Below are positions 7,819 to 15,690 of a DNA stretch of 49,635 nucleotides, in pieces (position 1 is the first letter of the stretch; each line of letters starts with the position of its first letter). Made by a program: the position numbers and the translations under genes. This DNA comes from Deltaproteobacteria bacterium (GTDB lineage Bacteria; Myxococcota; Myxococcia; Myxococcales; 40CM-4-68-19), in contig JANYKT010000155.1 of the NCBI GenBank assembly GCA_025358085.1, positions 1 to 49,635 of the forward strand, given 5' to 3'. The notes under the pieces are model-generated. The model was not told where the DNA came from. It worked only from the letters and a program-made list of their open reading frames with translations, and ran no database searches.

Positions 7819-9015
7819 CTACGCCGACTCGAGCAGCAGCGCGATGCCTTGCCCGCCGCCGATGCACGCTGAGCCGATGCCGCGCTTCGCGCCGCGCCGC
7901 TTGAGTTCGTAGAGCAGGTGCGCGGTGATGCGGGCGCCCGAGGCTGCGAGCGGGTGGCCCACCGCGAGGGCGCCGCCGTCGACGTTGCTCCGCTCGCGAT
8001 CGAGGCCCAACTCCTTCTCGACGGCGAGAACTTGCGGCGCGAAGGCCTCATTCACCTCGAACAAGTCGAAGTCTTTCAACGATGCCTGGTGCCGGTCGAG
8101 CGCGCGGCGGATGGCCGGCGCGGGGCCGATGCCCATGATCGAGGGGTCGCAGCCCGAGATGCCCCAGCCCGTCAACCGGCCGATGGGGGCGAGGCCGCGC
8201 TTCTCGGCGAACGCGCGCGTCGCGAGAATGAGCGCGCCCGCACCGTCGCAGATCCCCGAGGCCGCGCCCGCGTGGATGACGCCGTCCTTCTTGAAGACCT
8301 TGGGCAGCTTCGCCAGCGACTCGACGGTGGTGTCCGGCCGGTTGTGCTCGTCGCGCGCGAAGTTGACGACGGCGCCGCGCTTTCCGGGCAGCTCGATGGG
8401 CGCGATCTCTTCGGCAAAGCGCCCGCTCTCCTGCGCCGCCGCGAAGCGCTTCTGCGACGAGACCGCATACTCGTCGACCTCGCGCTGGCTGATCCCGTAT
8501 TTGACCGCAAGGTTCTCCGCGGTCATCGCCATCGGCAGGCCGTTGTAGCTGTCGGTGAGCGCCTCCCAGAGCGCATCCTCGAGCTTGGGCGCCTTGCCGA
8601 GCGGCACGCCGAAGCGCAGGCCGCGCGCGACGTGCGGCGCCTGCGACATGTTCTCGCTGCCACCGACAAGTGCGCACTCGGAGTGGCCCGCGAGCATCTC
8701 CAGGGCGGCGTCGATGATGGCCTGGAAGCCCGAGCCGCAGAGGCGATTGACGGTCAGCGCCGGCACCGATTGCGGCAGCCCCGCCTTCAGGCCGACGTGC
8801 CGCGCGAGATAGATGGCGTCGGGGCTGGTCTGCATGACGTTGCCGAAGACCACGTTGTCAACGTCCTCCGGCTTCACGCCCGACTGCTTGAGGGCCGCCT
8901 TGGCCGCGTGCACGGCGAGGTCGGTGGCGCTCTGGTCCTTGAGGGCGCCACCGTAGGTGCCGAAGGGCGTGCGCTTGGCGGCGAGGAAGACGAGGTCGGT
9001 CGGGATGGGCTTCAT
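7819..9015 (-). CDS. Acetyl-CoA C-acyltransferase (thiolase)
   Basis: A 398-aa thiolase that would form or cleave 3-ketoacyl-CoA. All three active-site motifs are intact: nucleophile C93 in NRLCGSGFQ, H354 in GGALAVGHPLAASGAR, and C384 in GSACIGGGQG, plus the NEAF motif at 322-325. The length is normal for the degradative/biosynthetic thiolase superfamily. Sequence alone does not separate an acetoacetyl-CoA thiolase (AtoB/PhaA type) from a beta-oxidation thiolase (FadA type). It heads the minus-strand unit thiolase, LeuA-like, 67-aa protein. Confidence 0.93.
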   Translation of the reverse strand: MKPIPTDLVFLAAKRTPFGTYGGALKDQSATDLAVHAAKAALKQSGVKPEDVDNVVFGNVMQTSPDAIYLARHVGLKAGLPQSVPALTVNRLCGSGFQAIIDAALEMLAGHSECALVGGSENMSQAPHVARGLRFGVPLGKAPKLEDALWEALTDSYNGLPMAMTAENLAVKYGISQREVDEYAVSSQKRFAAAQESGRFAEEIAPIELPGKRGAVVNFARDEHNRPDTTVESLAKLPKVFKKDGVIHAGAASGICDGAGALILATRAFAEKRGLAPIGRLTGWGISGCDPSIMGIGPAPAIRRALDRHQASLKDFDLFEVNEAFAPQVLAVEKELGLDRERSNVDGGALAVGHPLAASGARITAHLLYELKRRGAKRGIGSACIGGGQGIALLLESA

Positions 9016-9234
9016 TCAAGTCTCCGATGCAGGGCGCGGAGTCCTAGTTGCGCCCGCGCGCGGGTCAGGTGGCGAGCTTTTACAGTCTAGGAATGTCGCC
9101 GCACCGGCGCACTCCCGCTCAAGCGCCTTCTGCCACGGATGCGACGGTTGAGAAAGCCCAACAACTCCCGGTCCCCGCGAGCGCGGTAGCTTTCCGCCGA
9201 TGACTGGGCGTCCTGCCCGTCGCAAGGAGACGCA

Positions 9235-9717
9235 ATGAAGATCGCCACCCGAATCGATGCGCTGTGGACCGCACGCTCTTTGCTGCTCGTTGCTGTCTTT
9301 GCGCTGGGGTCCTCGAGCGCGCGCGCGGCCGACCCGGCCGGCAAGGAAGTGGTGGTCGCGCCCGACGCGCCCAAAGCCGTCGGGCCCTACTCGCAAGCGG
9401 TGAAAGCCAACGGCATGGTCTTTGTCGCCGGCCAGCTGCCGCTCGATCCGAAGACAGGTTTGCTGGTGACAGGAGGGATCGAGCAGCAGACCGAGCGCGT
9501 GATGGAAAACGTCAAAGCCATCCTCGCCGCGAGCGGCCTGACGATGCGGAGCGTGGTGATGAGCAGCTGCTTCCTCACCAACATGGACGACTTCGCAAAG
9601 TTCAACGCGGTCTACGCGAAGTACTTCCCTAGCGCGCCACCCGCGCGCGCCACGGTCGGCATCAGCAAGCTCGCCAAGGAGGCGCAGGTCGAAGTCGCGG
9701 TCATCGCCGTCCAGTAG
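9235..9717 (+). CDS. RidA/YjgF/UK114 family protein with a signal peptide
   Basis: A 160-aa protein. Residues 1-32 are a Sec signal peptide (basic start, then SLLLVAVFALGS, cleavage near ARA-AD). A complete RidA domain follows: 'APKAVGPYSQAVKANGMVFVAGQ', 'VMENVKAIL', and 'PPARATVGI' with the substrate-binding Arg of the family. Cytosolic RidA hydrolyses reactive enamine/imine intermediates from PLP enzymes. The exported form here would act in the periplasm, where its substrate is unknown. A perfect AAGGAG RBS lies 7 nt before the ATG. The 219-bp gap to the divergent thiolase gene should hold both promoters, but I see no convincing boxes. Confidence 0.9.
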   Translation: MKIATRIDALWTARSLLLVAVFALGSSSARAADPAGKEVVVAPDAPKAVGPYSQAVKANGMVFVAGQLPLDPKTGLLVTGGIEQQTERVMENVKAILAASGLTMRSVVMSSCFLTNMDDFAKFNAVYAKYFPSAPPARATVGISKLAKEAQVEVAVIAVQ

Positions 9718-9773
9718 TCTCGCCGCGACGCATCGGTAGCCGCTGCCGACGATTTCGGTGGTCGCCTGCCGCG

Positions 9774-10847
9774 CTACCCTTGCAGCCGCGCGAGCAGTTC
9801 CTGGCCGACCTGCTCGGTCGTCGCCGCCGGGCCGCCCAGCTGCGTGACCAGATCGGGAGTGTGCGCTCCCTCGCGGACCTGGGCTTCGACCGCGGCGTTC
9901 AGCTCCCGCGCAGCCGCGCCGTGGCCGAGGTGCTCGAGCATCATCGCGCCGCTCAGCGCCATCGCCAGAGGGTTCGCTTTCCCTTGGCCGGCGATGTCCG
10001 GCGCGCTGCCATGCACCGGCTCGAAGAGCGACACGCGCCCCGGGTGGATGTTTCCCGAAGCCGCGATGCCGAGCCCGCCCGTGAGCGCCGCGCCCAGGTC
10101 GGTGACGATGTCGCCGAACAGGTTGTTGGTGACGATGACCTGGTATTGCTCCGGCGCGCGAATCAGGTCCATGGCCAGCGCGTCGACGTACATCGCCTTG
10201 GCTGCGATTCCGTCATATCTCCTGCTCACCTCGGCGAAGACCCTCCGCCAGAGGCCGTGGCCGTGCAGGAGCACGTTCGCCTTGTCGGCCATGCAGACTT
10301 TCCGCAGGCCCGCGGTCCGCGCGAAGGTAAATGCGGCCTCGATGATGCGCTCCACACCTTTGCGCGTGTTGACCTCGACCTCCTGCGCGACCTCGTCCGG
10401 GGTGCCCTTCTTGAAGGTCCCGCCGGTGCCCGTGTACAGGCCCTCGGTGTTCTCGCGCAGGACGGTGAACTGCAGCTCGCGACGACCCTTGCCCTTCAGC
10501 GGACTCAACCGGTCGTCGAACAGCAGGCACGGGCGCAGGTTGATATAAAGGTCCAGCTCGAAACGCATGGCGAGCAAGATCCCCTTGGCGTGCTCATTCG
10601 ATGGGACCCGCGGATCGCCGACAGCGCCGAAGTAAATGGCCGCATAGTCGCGCCGCAACGTCTCCATGAATCCAGCAGGCAGGATGGTGCCGTCGCGCAG
10701 AAAGCGGTCAGCGCCAAAGTCGAACCACTCGAACGAGAGCCCAAGCCCATGCTTGCTCGCCAGCTTCTCGAGGATGCGGACCCCGACACGAGCGACTTCG
10801 GGACCGATTCCGTCGCCCGGGATTACCGCGATGCGCTGGTTTGTCAT
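9774..10847 (-). CDS. Isocitrate/isopropylmalate dehydrogenase family protein (LeuB-like)
   Basis: A 357-aa beta-decarboxylating dehydrogenase. The N-terminus is IAVIPGDGIGPEV. The substrate-arginine helix reads 'RFELDLYINLRPCLLF', then 'TVLRENTEGLYTGTGG'. Catalytic Lys and Asp are in 'MADKANVL' and 'LFGDIVTDLGAAL', and the NAD-binding loop in 'FEPVHGSAPDIAGQGKANPLA'. The length fits LeuB, and fused LeuCD plus a LeuA-like synthase nearby favour 3-isopropylmalate dehydrogenase. Tartrate or other hydroxy-acid dehydrogenases of the same family cannot be excluded. I chose the ATG at 10847; a TTG lies one codon upstream. Confidence 0.88.
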   Translation of the reverse strand: MTNQRIAVIPGDGIGPEVARVGVRILEKLASKHGLGLSFEWFDFGADRFLRDGTILPAGFMETLRRDYAAIYFGAVGDPRVPSNEHAKGILLAMRFELDLYINLRPCLLFDDRLSPLKGKGRRELQFTVLRENTEGLYTGTGGTFKKGTPDEVAQEVEVNTRKGVERIIEAAFTFARTAGLRKVCMADKANVLLHGHGLWRRVFAEVSRRYDGIAAKAMYVDALAMDLIRAPEQYQVIVTNNLFGDIVTDLGAALTGGLGIAASGNIHPGRVSLFEPVHGSAPDIAGQGKANPLAMALSGAMMLEHLGHGAAARELNAAVEAQVREGAHTPDLVTQLGGPAATTEQVGQELLARLQG

Positions 10848-10953
10848 CAAGGGTGCGGAGACTAGTGTCGTGCAGGGTGCGGGTCAACGTGGCAGGACTT
10901 GACTCGGGCGTGATCGAACTGCTCTCCTCTCAACCCTTCGACGGAGTCCTTTC

Positions 10954-11160
10954 ATGGCCGAAAAAATCATCGTTGCGACTGAAAGCACGAGTTCCCTCAG
11001 CGCCCCGTTCGAAGAGACGCCGTGGCTTCCGCAGGACCGCATTGCTTCTGAGCCGGACGCGACGACCGAGGCTGCATTGCTGCTGCTGAGCGAGGCCGCG
11101 CACCACTCCTTCCGCCTCGAACCGCTTTTCGCGTACGGCATCCGCGTCGGCCGCACTTAG
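10954..11160 (+). CDS. Hypothetical small protein, 68 aa
   Basis: The ATG at 10954 follows a GGAG motif with good spacing, so the start is well placed. The product is acidic, Ser/Glu/Ala-rich and soluble, with one predicted helix ('TTEAALLLLSEAAHHS') and a short hydrophobic C-terminus. No family is recognised. It stands alone between a divergent dehydrogenase gene and the protease gene. A TTGACT hexamer lies about 60 nt upstream but has no good -10 partner. Confidence 0.5.
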   Translation: MAEKIIVATESTSSLSAPFEETPWLPQDRIASEPDATTEAALLLLSEAAHHSFRLEPLFAYGIRVGRT

Positions 11161-11200
11161 GCGACACCCAGGCATCCTCCGGCCTGACCGAAATGCGTGC

Positions 11201-11229
11201 TTGACCCCAGGCGTCCGCCCCGGTTGAAA
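11201..11229 (+). promoter_or_regulatory. Weak promoter candidate for the papain-like protease gene
   Basis: TTGACC at 11201-11206 and TTGAAA at 11224-11229 are separated by 17 nt. The -35 box matches well and the -10 box poorly. The position, about 40 nt before the ATG, is suitable. Confidence 0.25.
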
Positions 11230-11267
11230 TCGAGCGCTCATCACTCGATCCACAGGCGAGGCGCGCA

Positions 11268-12491
11268 ATGAAGCCCGAGGCAAAGGTCGTTCACTGGGAG
11301 CACCCATCAGGTGATGGCCGCAAGGTCAGGGTTGGCGCCTGCAAGCAGGACCCGCAGAATCACGGTCATCCGCACTACGAGGCGACGCAGTGGCAACCTG
11401 ACGAGCTGCCGGCCTTCGTCGATCTGCGCAGCCACCTGACGCCGGTGGAGGACCAGGGAGAGGTCGGCAGCTGCACCGCCAACGCGCTGGCCGGTGCGCT
11501 CGAGTATCTCGAGAAGCGCACCAACGGCGCCGAGGGTCGCGTGTCGCGGCTCTTCATCTACTGGAATGAGCGCGACGTCGAGGGTACCGCCGCCCAGGAT
11601 CACGGCGCCGCGCTGTCCGACGGAATCAAGGTGCTCAAGACCGACGGCGCCTGCTCCGAAGACACCTGGCAGTACGACAAGACGATGGTCTTCGAGCAGC
11701 CCGCCGAGGCGGCGTACGACGAGGCCAAGGGCCACACCATCGACGAGGCGCACAAGGTCAAGGTCGAACTGCACGACATGCGGCACTGCCTGGCCGAAGG
11801 ATATCCGTTCGTCTTCGGGCTGCAGGTCTACGACGCGTTCCAGCAGGACGGGGAGAAGAACAACGGCGTCATTCGCACGCCGGACCCGGCAACGCACGAG
11901 CACGCCGGCGGCCACGCGATGCTCTGCGTCGGCTACTCCGACAAGGACCAGGTGTTTTTGGTGCGCAACTCGTGGGGCCCGGGCTGGGGCGTGCGCGGCT
12001 ATTGCTACATCCCCTACGGCTATCTCGCGAACAGCGACTTCTGCCACGACGCCTGGACCATCCGGGTGGCGCACAACCTGGACTTTACCCAGGGCGCGGG
12101 CGGCGGCGAGCTGCCGCACGGCAACAAGGATTCGTTCCTGGACGACAACGACGATCATACCGTTGCGCTGGCGGATGATACCGACGACACGGACTCGACC
12201 GATACCGACCCGACCGGTGCCGACGATACGAACGACGATTCAGACGACACTGATTCCGGCGACGACGACAACTCCGACGATGCCAACACCGACTCTGACG
12301 ATACCAATGCAGACTCGGATGATACCGATTCCAATGATTCCAATGACGACTCCGACGACTCGAACTCGTCGAGCGACGACGGCAAGAGTGAGGAAGAGCT
12401 CCAGGCCGAGATCCAGAAGCTGGACGCGGAGCTTGCCGAATTGAAGTCCGAGCTGGGCGGCCGCAAGCCAGCGCCGAAGAAGCACCGCTAG
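11268..12491 (+). CDS. Papain-like (C1A) cysteine protease with Asp-rich tail and no signal peptide
   Basis: A 407-aa protein. Residues 45-270 form a peptidase C1A domain: oxyanion Gln63 and catalytic Cys69 in DQGEVGSCTANA, His216 in GGHAMLCVGY, Asn234 in VRNSWGPGWG. The usual 'CWAF' after the Gln is 'CTAN', as in many bacterial C1A relatives. There is no signal peptide and no inhibitory propeptide, only about 45 residues before the domain. Residues about 290-378 are a low-complexity Asp/Ser/Thr/Asn tail of DD-T/S-D units. A short heptad coiled coil (about 378-400) and a basic end (KKHR) follow. Substrate and activation are unknown. The tail could bind divalent cations or mediate assembly. 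Confidence 0.88.
   Translation: MKPEAKVVHWEHPSGDGRKVRVGACKQDPQNHGHPHYEATQWQPDELPAFVDLRSHLTPVEDQGEVGSCTANALAGALEYLEKRTNGAEGRVSRLFIYWNERDVEGTAAQDHGAALSDGIKVLKTDGACSEDTWQYDKTMVFEQPAEAAYDEAKGHTIDEAHKVKVELHDMRHCLAEGYPFVFGLQVYDAFQQDGEKNNGVIRTPDPATHEHAGGHAMLCVGYSDKDQVFLVRNSWGPGWGVRGYCYIPYGYLANSDFCHDAWTIRVAHNLDFTQGAGGGELPHGNKDSFLDDNDDHTVALADDTDDTDSTDTDPTGADDTNDDSDDTDSGDDDNSDDANTDSDDTNADSDDTDSNDSNDDSDDSNSSSDDGKSEEELQAEIQKLDAELAELKSELGGRKPAPKKHR
12150..12385 (+). repeat. Degenerate Asp-rich tandem repeat tract in the protease gene
   Basis: Short units built from GAC/GAT with ACC, TCC, AAT codons recur about every 6-9 nt and encode D-D-T-D-S-type repeats. Unlike the rest of the gene, the tract mixes GAT and GAC freely, so it has lower GC at the third position. 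That fits expansion by slippage. Confidence 0.7.
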
Positions 12492-12800
12492 CGCAAACCA
12501 TCCGGCCGCCGGCCACCACGGCGGCGGCCCGGACGCTGAACAATCCATCGCTGCCGCGGGGGCTTCGGGCGCTCTTGCCGCGGTCCGCGCAGGCGAATCC
12601 TCTTCGCGCTGCTAATGCCGGACGCCTTCATCCAGGCCGCGCGTGGAGTGAGCCCCCCCGCCGTCGTCAGCGTGTACCCGGCCGCGACCACCTGCTCGAG
12701 CGCGGCCTTGTTTTTGTGCAGCAGCCCCTGCCTCCACTGCGCATCCGCGCTCAGCAAAGCGCTCGCTGCAACTACGGCCGCAACACTAGGGCCCCCCCTA
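12492..12800. other. Convergent gap without a supported gene
   Basis: 309 bp between the protease gene and the fused dehydratase gene, which converge here. The minus strand carries an open frame rich in Ala and Arg (containing 'ALEQVVAAGYTLTT') with codon-like GC3, but it has no start with an RBS. It may be a decayed gene end. I see no clear terminator hairpin. Confidence 0.3.
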
Positions 12801-14789
12801 CTAGCCGGTGAGCTTCTCGAAGACCGTGGTGCCGTGGTGCTGGATGGCGGGGACGATGCCGCCCTCGCCATTCAAGGCCTGGATGATCTTCGACGGCTGT
12901 TCGGCAGCGAATTGCTGGCCAGCAACGGTGGCGGTCCCGCGCGCGAGATCAATCAAGATCTCCGCGCCCTCTTTGGCGACCTGATAGAAAGCCGCGTCGC
13001 CAATCACCAGGAACGGCAATGCCTCATTGACCAGGTTCCGCTTGTGAATGAAGGCGTAGGACTTCGCCACGATCGCCTGCACGCCTGCGCCCTTGAGCGC
13101 CAGCACGGCCTGCTCGCGCGAGCTGCCCGAGCCCCAGCCCTCGCCGGCCACCACCACGCTCGCGCCATCGTGCACCCGCTGCGCGAACTCCGGCCGGGTG
13201 AAGTGAAAGGCTTTCGCGCCCAGGTCGGTGAGCGCGGTCAGGTGGCAGAACTGGCCCGGGATGATGGCGTCGGTGTCGATGTTGTCTTCGAATCGCTGGA
13301 TGCGGCTCTGCACTACCCCGGCCGCGCCCTTGTCCGCGCGGGCCGCCGCGGGTGGTGCAGAAACAGCGCCGGCCTTTGCCAGGTGCATCTGGGGCTCGAT
13401 GCCGCGCAGCTCCGGCGTGCGGCGCGGCTTGCGCTCGCCCAGGATGCGCCGGTAGCGGTCCTGATCGACGCGCGCGAGCAGCGGCCGCGGATCGGTGATC
13501 TTCATGGAAGCCGCGCTGGCCGCCACCGTGGCGCCCGCGGCGAGATACGCGAAGCTGCCCTCGCCCATGCGGTTCTCGTAGTTGCGGTTCTGCGAGGAGA
13601 GCCACTTCTCGCCCTTGCCGGCCTTCTCGCTCGCGACGCCGAGGCACATCGAGCAGCCCGGCGGGCCGACGCGGAAGCCGTTCTTCTCGTAGATCTCCCA
13701 GAGCCCCGCGCGCCGCAGGTTCTCCTGGATGTTCAGGTCGCCCGGCACCACCAGTTGGCGAGGCTGCGGCGCGCGCGGCTTTGAGCCCGCCGCCTCGAGG
13801 ACCAGCGCCCCCAGCACCAGCTCTTCCTCGGTGGTGGTGCAGGCCCCGATGAAGAGGCCGTCGAGCGCCAGGCCCGCCACCTCGGTCACGCCGGCGACAT
13901 TGTCCGGCGAAAACGGCTTCGCCACCTGCGGCTCGAGCCTGTCCAGCGCCACCGGATACCGCGCGAGGTAGGGCGCGTCGTCGTCGGCGCGGAAGGCCGA
14001 CAGCGGCTGCAGCGCCAGCGCGTCGTCGGCGTCGATGCGGCCCGCGAGCCACGCCGCCGTCACCTCGTCCGCCTCGAAGATGCCGTTCAGCCCGCCGAAC
14101 TCCGCGGTCATGTTGGCGATGGCAAAGCGCGAATCGGTGGAGAGCTGTTTTACGCCCGACCCGCGATACTCGACCGTGCGCTCCATCGCCACCGTGTTGC
14201 GGCCCAGGAGCGCGAGGGTCTTCAAGATCACTTCCTTGCCGCCCAGCCCGAACGGCAGCGTGCCGGTGTATTCGATGGCGATGGCTTCCGGCACTTCGAG
14301 CCAGGAGCTGCCGAGCACCATCGCCACCACGATGTCCGCGCCGCCGAGGCCAATGGCGACCGCGCCCAGCCCGCCGTGCGAAGACGTGTGCGAGTCGGCG
14401 CCGAGCACGACATCATTGGGCCGCACCAGGTCGCGATAGAACTTGGTGTGAAGGATGGTGTGATTCGCGTCGTAGAAGTGGCGGATCCCGCTCTCGCGCG
14501 CGAAATCCTGCGACAGCTTCACCAGCTTCTGCGCGCGCTTGTCGGTGGCCAGGGTGACGGGATCGACGGTGTGATCGACGGCCAGGAAGAAGCGATCCTT
14601 GTCGTGCAGCTTCGGCCGGCCGAGCATCGAGTAGGTGCGCTCCATGCCGTTCCACGCCAACTCGCTGGCGATGGTCCAGTCCACCCCGACCTGCAGCACG
14701 TCACCCGCCTGCACCCACGGCCGCGGCAGGTTGCGCGCATGGGCCGCGAGGATCTTCTGCGTCAGCGTCATCGGCTTGCGATTCGTCAT
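12801..14789 (-). CDS. Fused LeuC-LeuD type hydro-lyase (3-isopropylmalate dehydratase/homoaconitase family)
   Basis: A single 662-aa chain joins the aconitase-type catalytic domain (residues about 5-440) to a swivel domain (about 495-662) through an Ala/Pro-rich linker. The three [4Fe-4S] ligands are present as C317 (GACTTTEEE) and C379/C382 (GPPGCSMCLG). Substrate-loop features of the swivel domain are clear: 'DNIDTDAIIPGQF', 'GWGSGSSREQA', 'KSYAFIHKRNLVNEALP'. In most bacteria LeuC and LeuD are separate subunits. Proximity to LeuA- and LeuB-like genes favours isopropylmalate dehydratase; homoaconitase or a citramalate-pathway enzyme is possible. The ATG at 14789 is preferred over the GTG one codon before it. 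Confidence 0.87.
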   Translation of the reverse strand: MTNRKPMTLTQKILAAHARNLPRPWVQAGDVLQVGVDWTIASELAWNGMERTYSMLGRPKLHDKDRFFLAVDHTVDPVTLATDKRAQKLVKLSQDFARESGIRHFYDANHTILHTKFYRDLVRPNDVVLGADSHTSSHGGLGAVAIGLGGADIVVAMVLGSSWLEVPEAIAIEYTGTLPFGLGGKEVILKTLALLGRNTVAMERTVEYRGSGVKQLSTDSRFAIANMTAEFGGLNGIFEADEVTAAWLAGRIDADDALALQPLSAFRADDDAPYLARYPVALDRLEPQVAKPFSPDNVAGVTEVAGLALDGLFIGACTTTEEELVLGALVLEAAGSKPRAPQPRQLVVPGDLNIQENLRRAGLWEIYEKNGFRVGPPGCSMCLGVASEKAGKGEKWLSSQNRNYENRMGEGSFAYLAAGATVAASAASMKITDPRPLLARVDQDRYRRILGERKPRRTPELRGIEPQMHLAKAGAVSAPPAAARADKGAAGVVQSRIQRFEDNIDTDAIIPGQFCHLTALTDLGAKAFHFTRPEFAQRVHDGASVVVAGEGWGSGSSREQAVLALKGAGVQAIVAKSYAFIHKRNLVNEALPFLVIGDAAFYQVAKEGAEILIDLARGTATVAGQQFAAEQPSKIIQALNGEGGIVPAIQHHGTTVFEKLTG

Positions 14790-14970
14790 CACGGTCGCTT
14801 TTTGCCTCGATTGTCAGGCTCGCGCAACCGCGCCGCGCGCCCTGCCACCGCTGGGAAGGCAAAAAGGTGACGCTCGTCCGCTGAGCGACTGGGACGGCCT
14901 CGGGCCGGCCGTAGCTCATCAGGGCCGGGTCGCATGCGCAGTTTTCTCGCCTACCCAGGAGAAACAAATC

Positions 14971-15510
14971 ATGAACGCTCCGCTCGCTCGTATTTTGGAA
15001 AACCCGCTCGTCAAAGGCGCGCTGGTCGGTCTCGCAGGCGGCGCCGCGCTCGACGCCCTGAGCACCGCGATTTACGAAAATGAAGACCTCTCGACCCGCA
15101 TCGCCGAGGACGCGACGCGGAAGAACCGGCACGCCTACGAGGTCGCCATCTCGCAGGCCGCGGGCCTGTTCGGCAAGCGCCTGAGCCGCCGCCAGGAGAG
15201 GACGCTGGGCTGGAAGTTCCACCAGGGCTTCGGGCTGCTCGGCGGCATCGGCTACGCCGCTCTGCGCCGCCGCAACAAGTGGGTCGGCGTCGGCATGGGC
15301 CTCGCGTTCGGCGCGGTGTTCTTCCTCGTCATCGATGAGTTGCTGGTGCCGCTGATGGGCTGGACGCCAGGGCCGGGAAAGTTTTCCTGGAAGGTGCACG
15401 CCCGCGGCGCGGTCGCGCACGTCGCCTACGGCGTGGCGGCGGAGGCCACGGCGCGGCTGCTCGATCGCGCGGTCGCAAACACCGCCGGGCGCCCCGTCGC
15501 AACCGCGTAA
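14971..15510 (+). CDS. Putative inner-membrane protein, DUF1440/YagU-like (tentative)
   Basis: A 179-aa protein with an AGGAG RBS 9 nt before the ATG at 14971. It has four hydrophobic segments: 'LVKGALVGLAGGAALDAL', 'FGLLGGIGYAAL', 'GMGLAFGAVFFLVIDELLV', 'AVAHVAYGVAAEATA'. Charged loops separate them, including 'YENEDLSTRIAEDATRKNRH'. The pattern 'KVHARGAVAHVAYGV' near the C-terminus recalls the DUF1440 family of YagU, but this is a memory-based match. It is probably monocistronic; the repeat element at 15521 follows 10 nt after its stop. Confidence 0.6.
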   Translation: MNAPLARILENPLVKGALVGLAGGAALDALSTAIYENEDLSTRIAEDATRKNRHAYEVAISQAAGLFGKRLSRRQERTLGWKFHQGFGLLGGIGYAALRRRNKWVGVGMGLAFGAVFFLVIDELLVPLMGWTPGPGKFSWKVHARGAVAHVAYGVAAEATARLLDRAVANTAGRPVATA

Positions 15511-15520
15511 GCCGCGCAGA

Positions 15521-15630
15521 TTAAACCGGGGACACCATACTCATTTCCCTGGCCGACTTAGCGTCGGCGGGAAATCGATATGGTGTCCCCGTATTTAACG
15601 GCTGGGAAATCAGTATGGCGTCCCCGTATT
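15521..15630. repeat. REP-like GGGGACACC hairpin element with a duplicated right arm
   Basis: The left arm (15521-15549) and right arm (15569-15598) are imperfect inverted repeats of about 30 nt containing GGGGACACCATA and its complement. They enclose a small GCCGAC/GTCGGC hairpin. A second right arm follows at 15604-15630 with GTATGGCGTCCCCGTATT. The core is shared with the element at 41689-41745. Such GGGGACACC palindromes resemble repeats associated with REP-type (Y1, RAYT) transposases in proteobacteria; no such transposase is in this window. The element lies just upstream of the acyltransferase gene. Confidence 0.8.
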
Positions 15631-15690
15631 GGCGGCTCCGCCCAGCAGCGGCCGACGACACGCAAAAGCTCCCGTGCGAAGGTGCGCCGC

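Noticed and set aside
12615-13784. Plus-strand open frame over the fused LeuCD gene
   Set aside because: The antisense gene has intact Fe-S and swivel motifs. This frame shows only the compositional bias of a shadow ORF.
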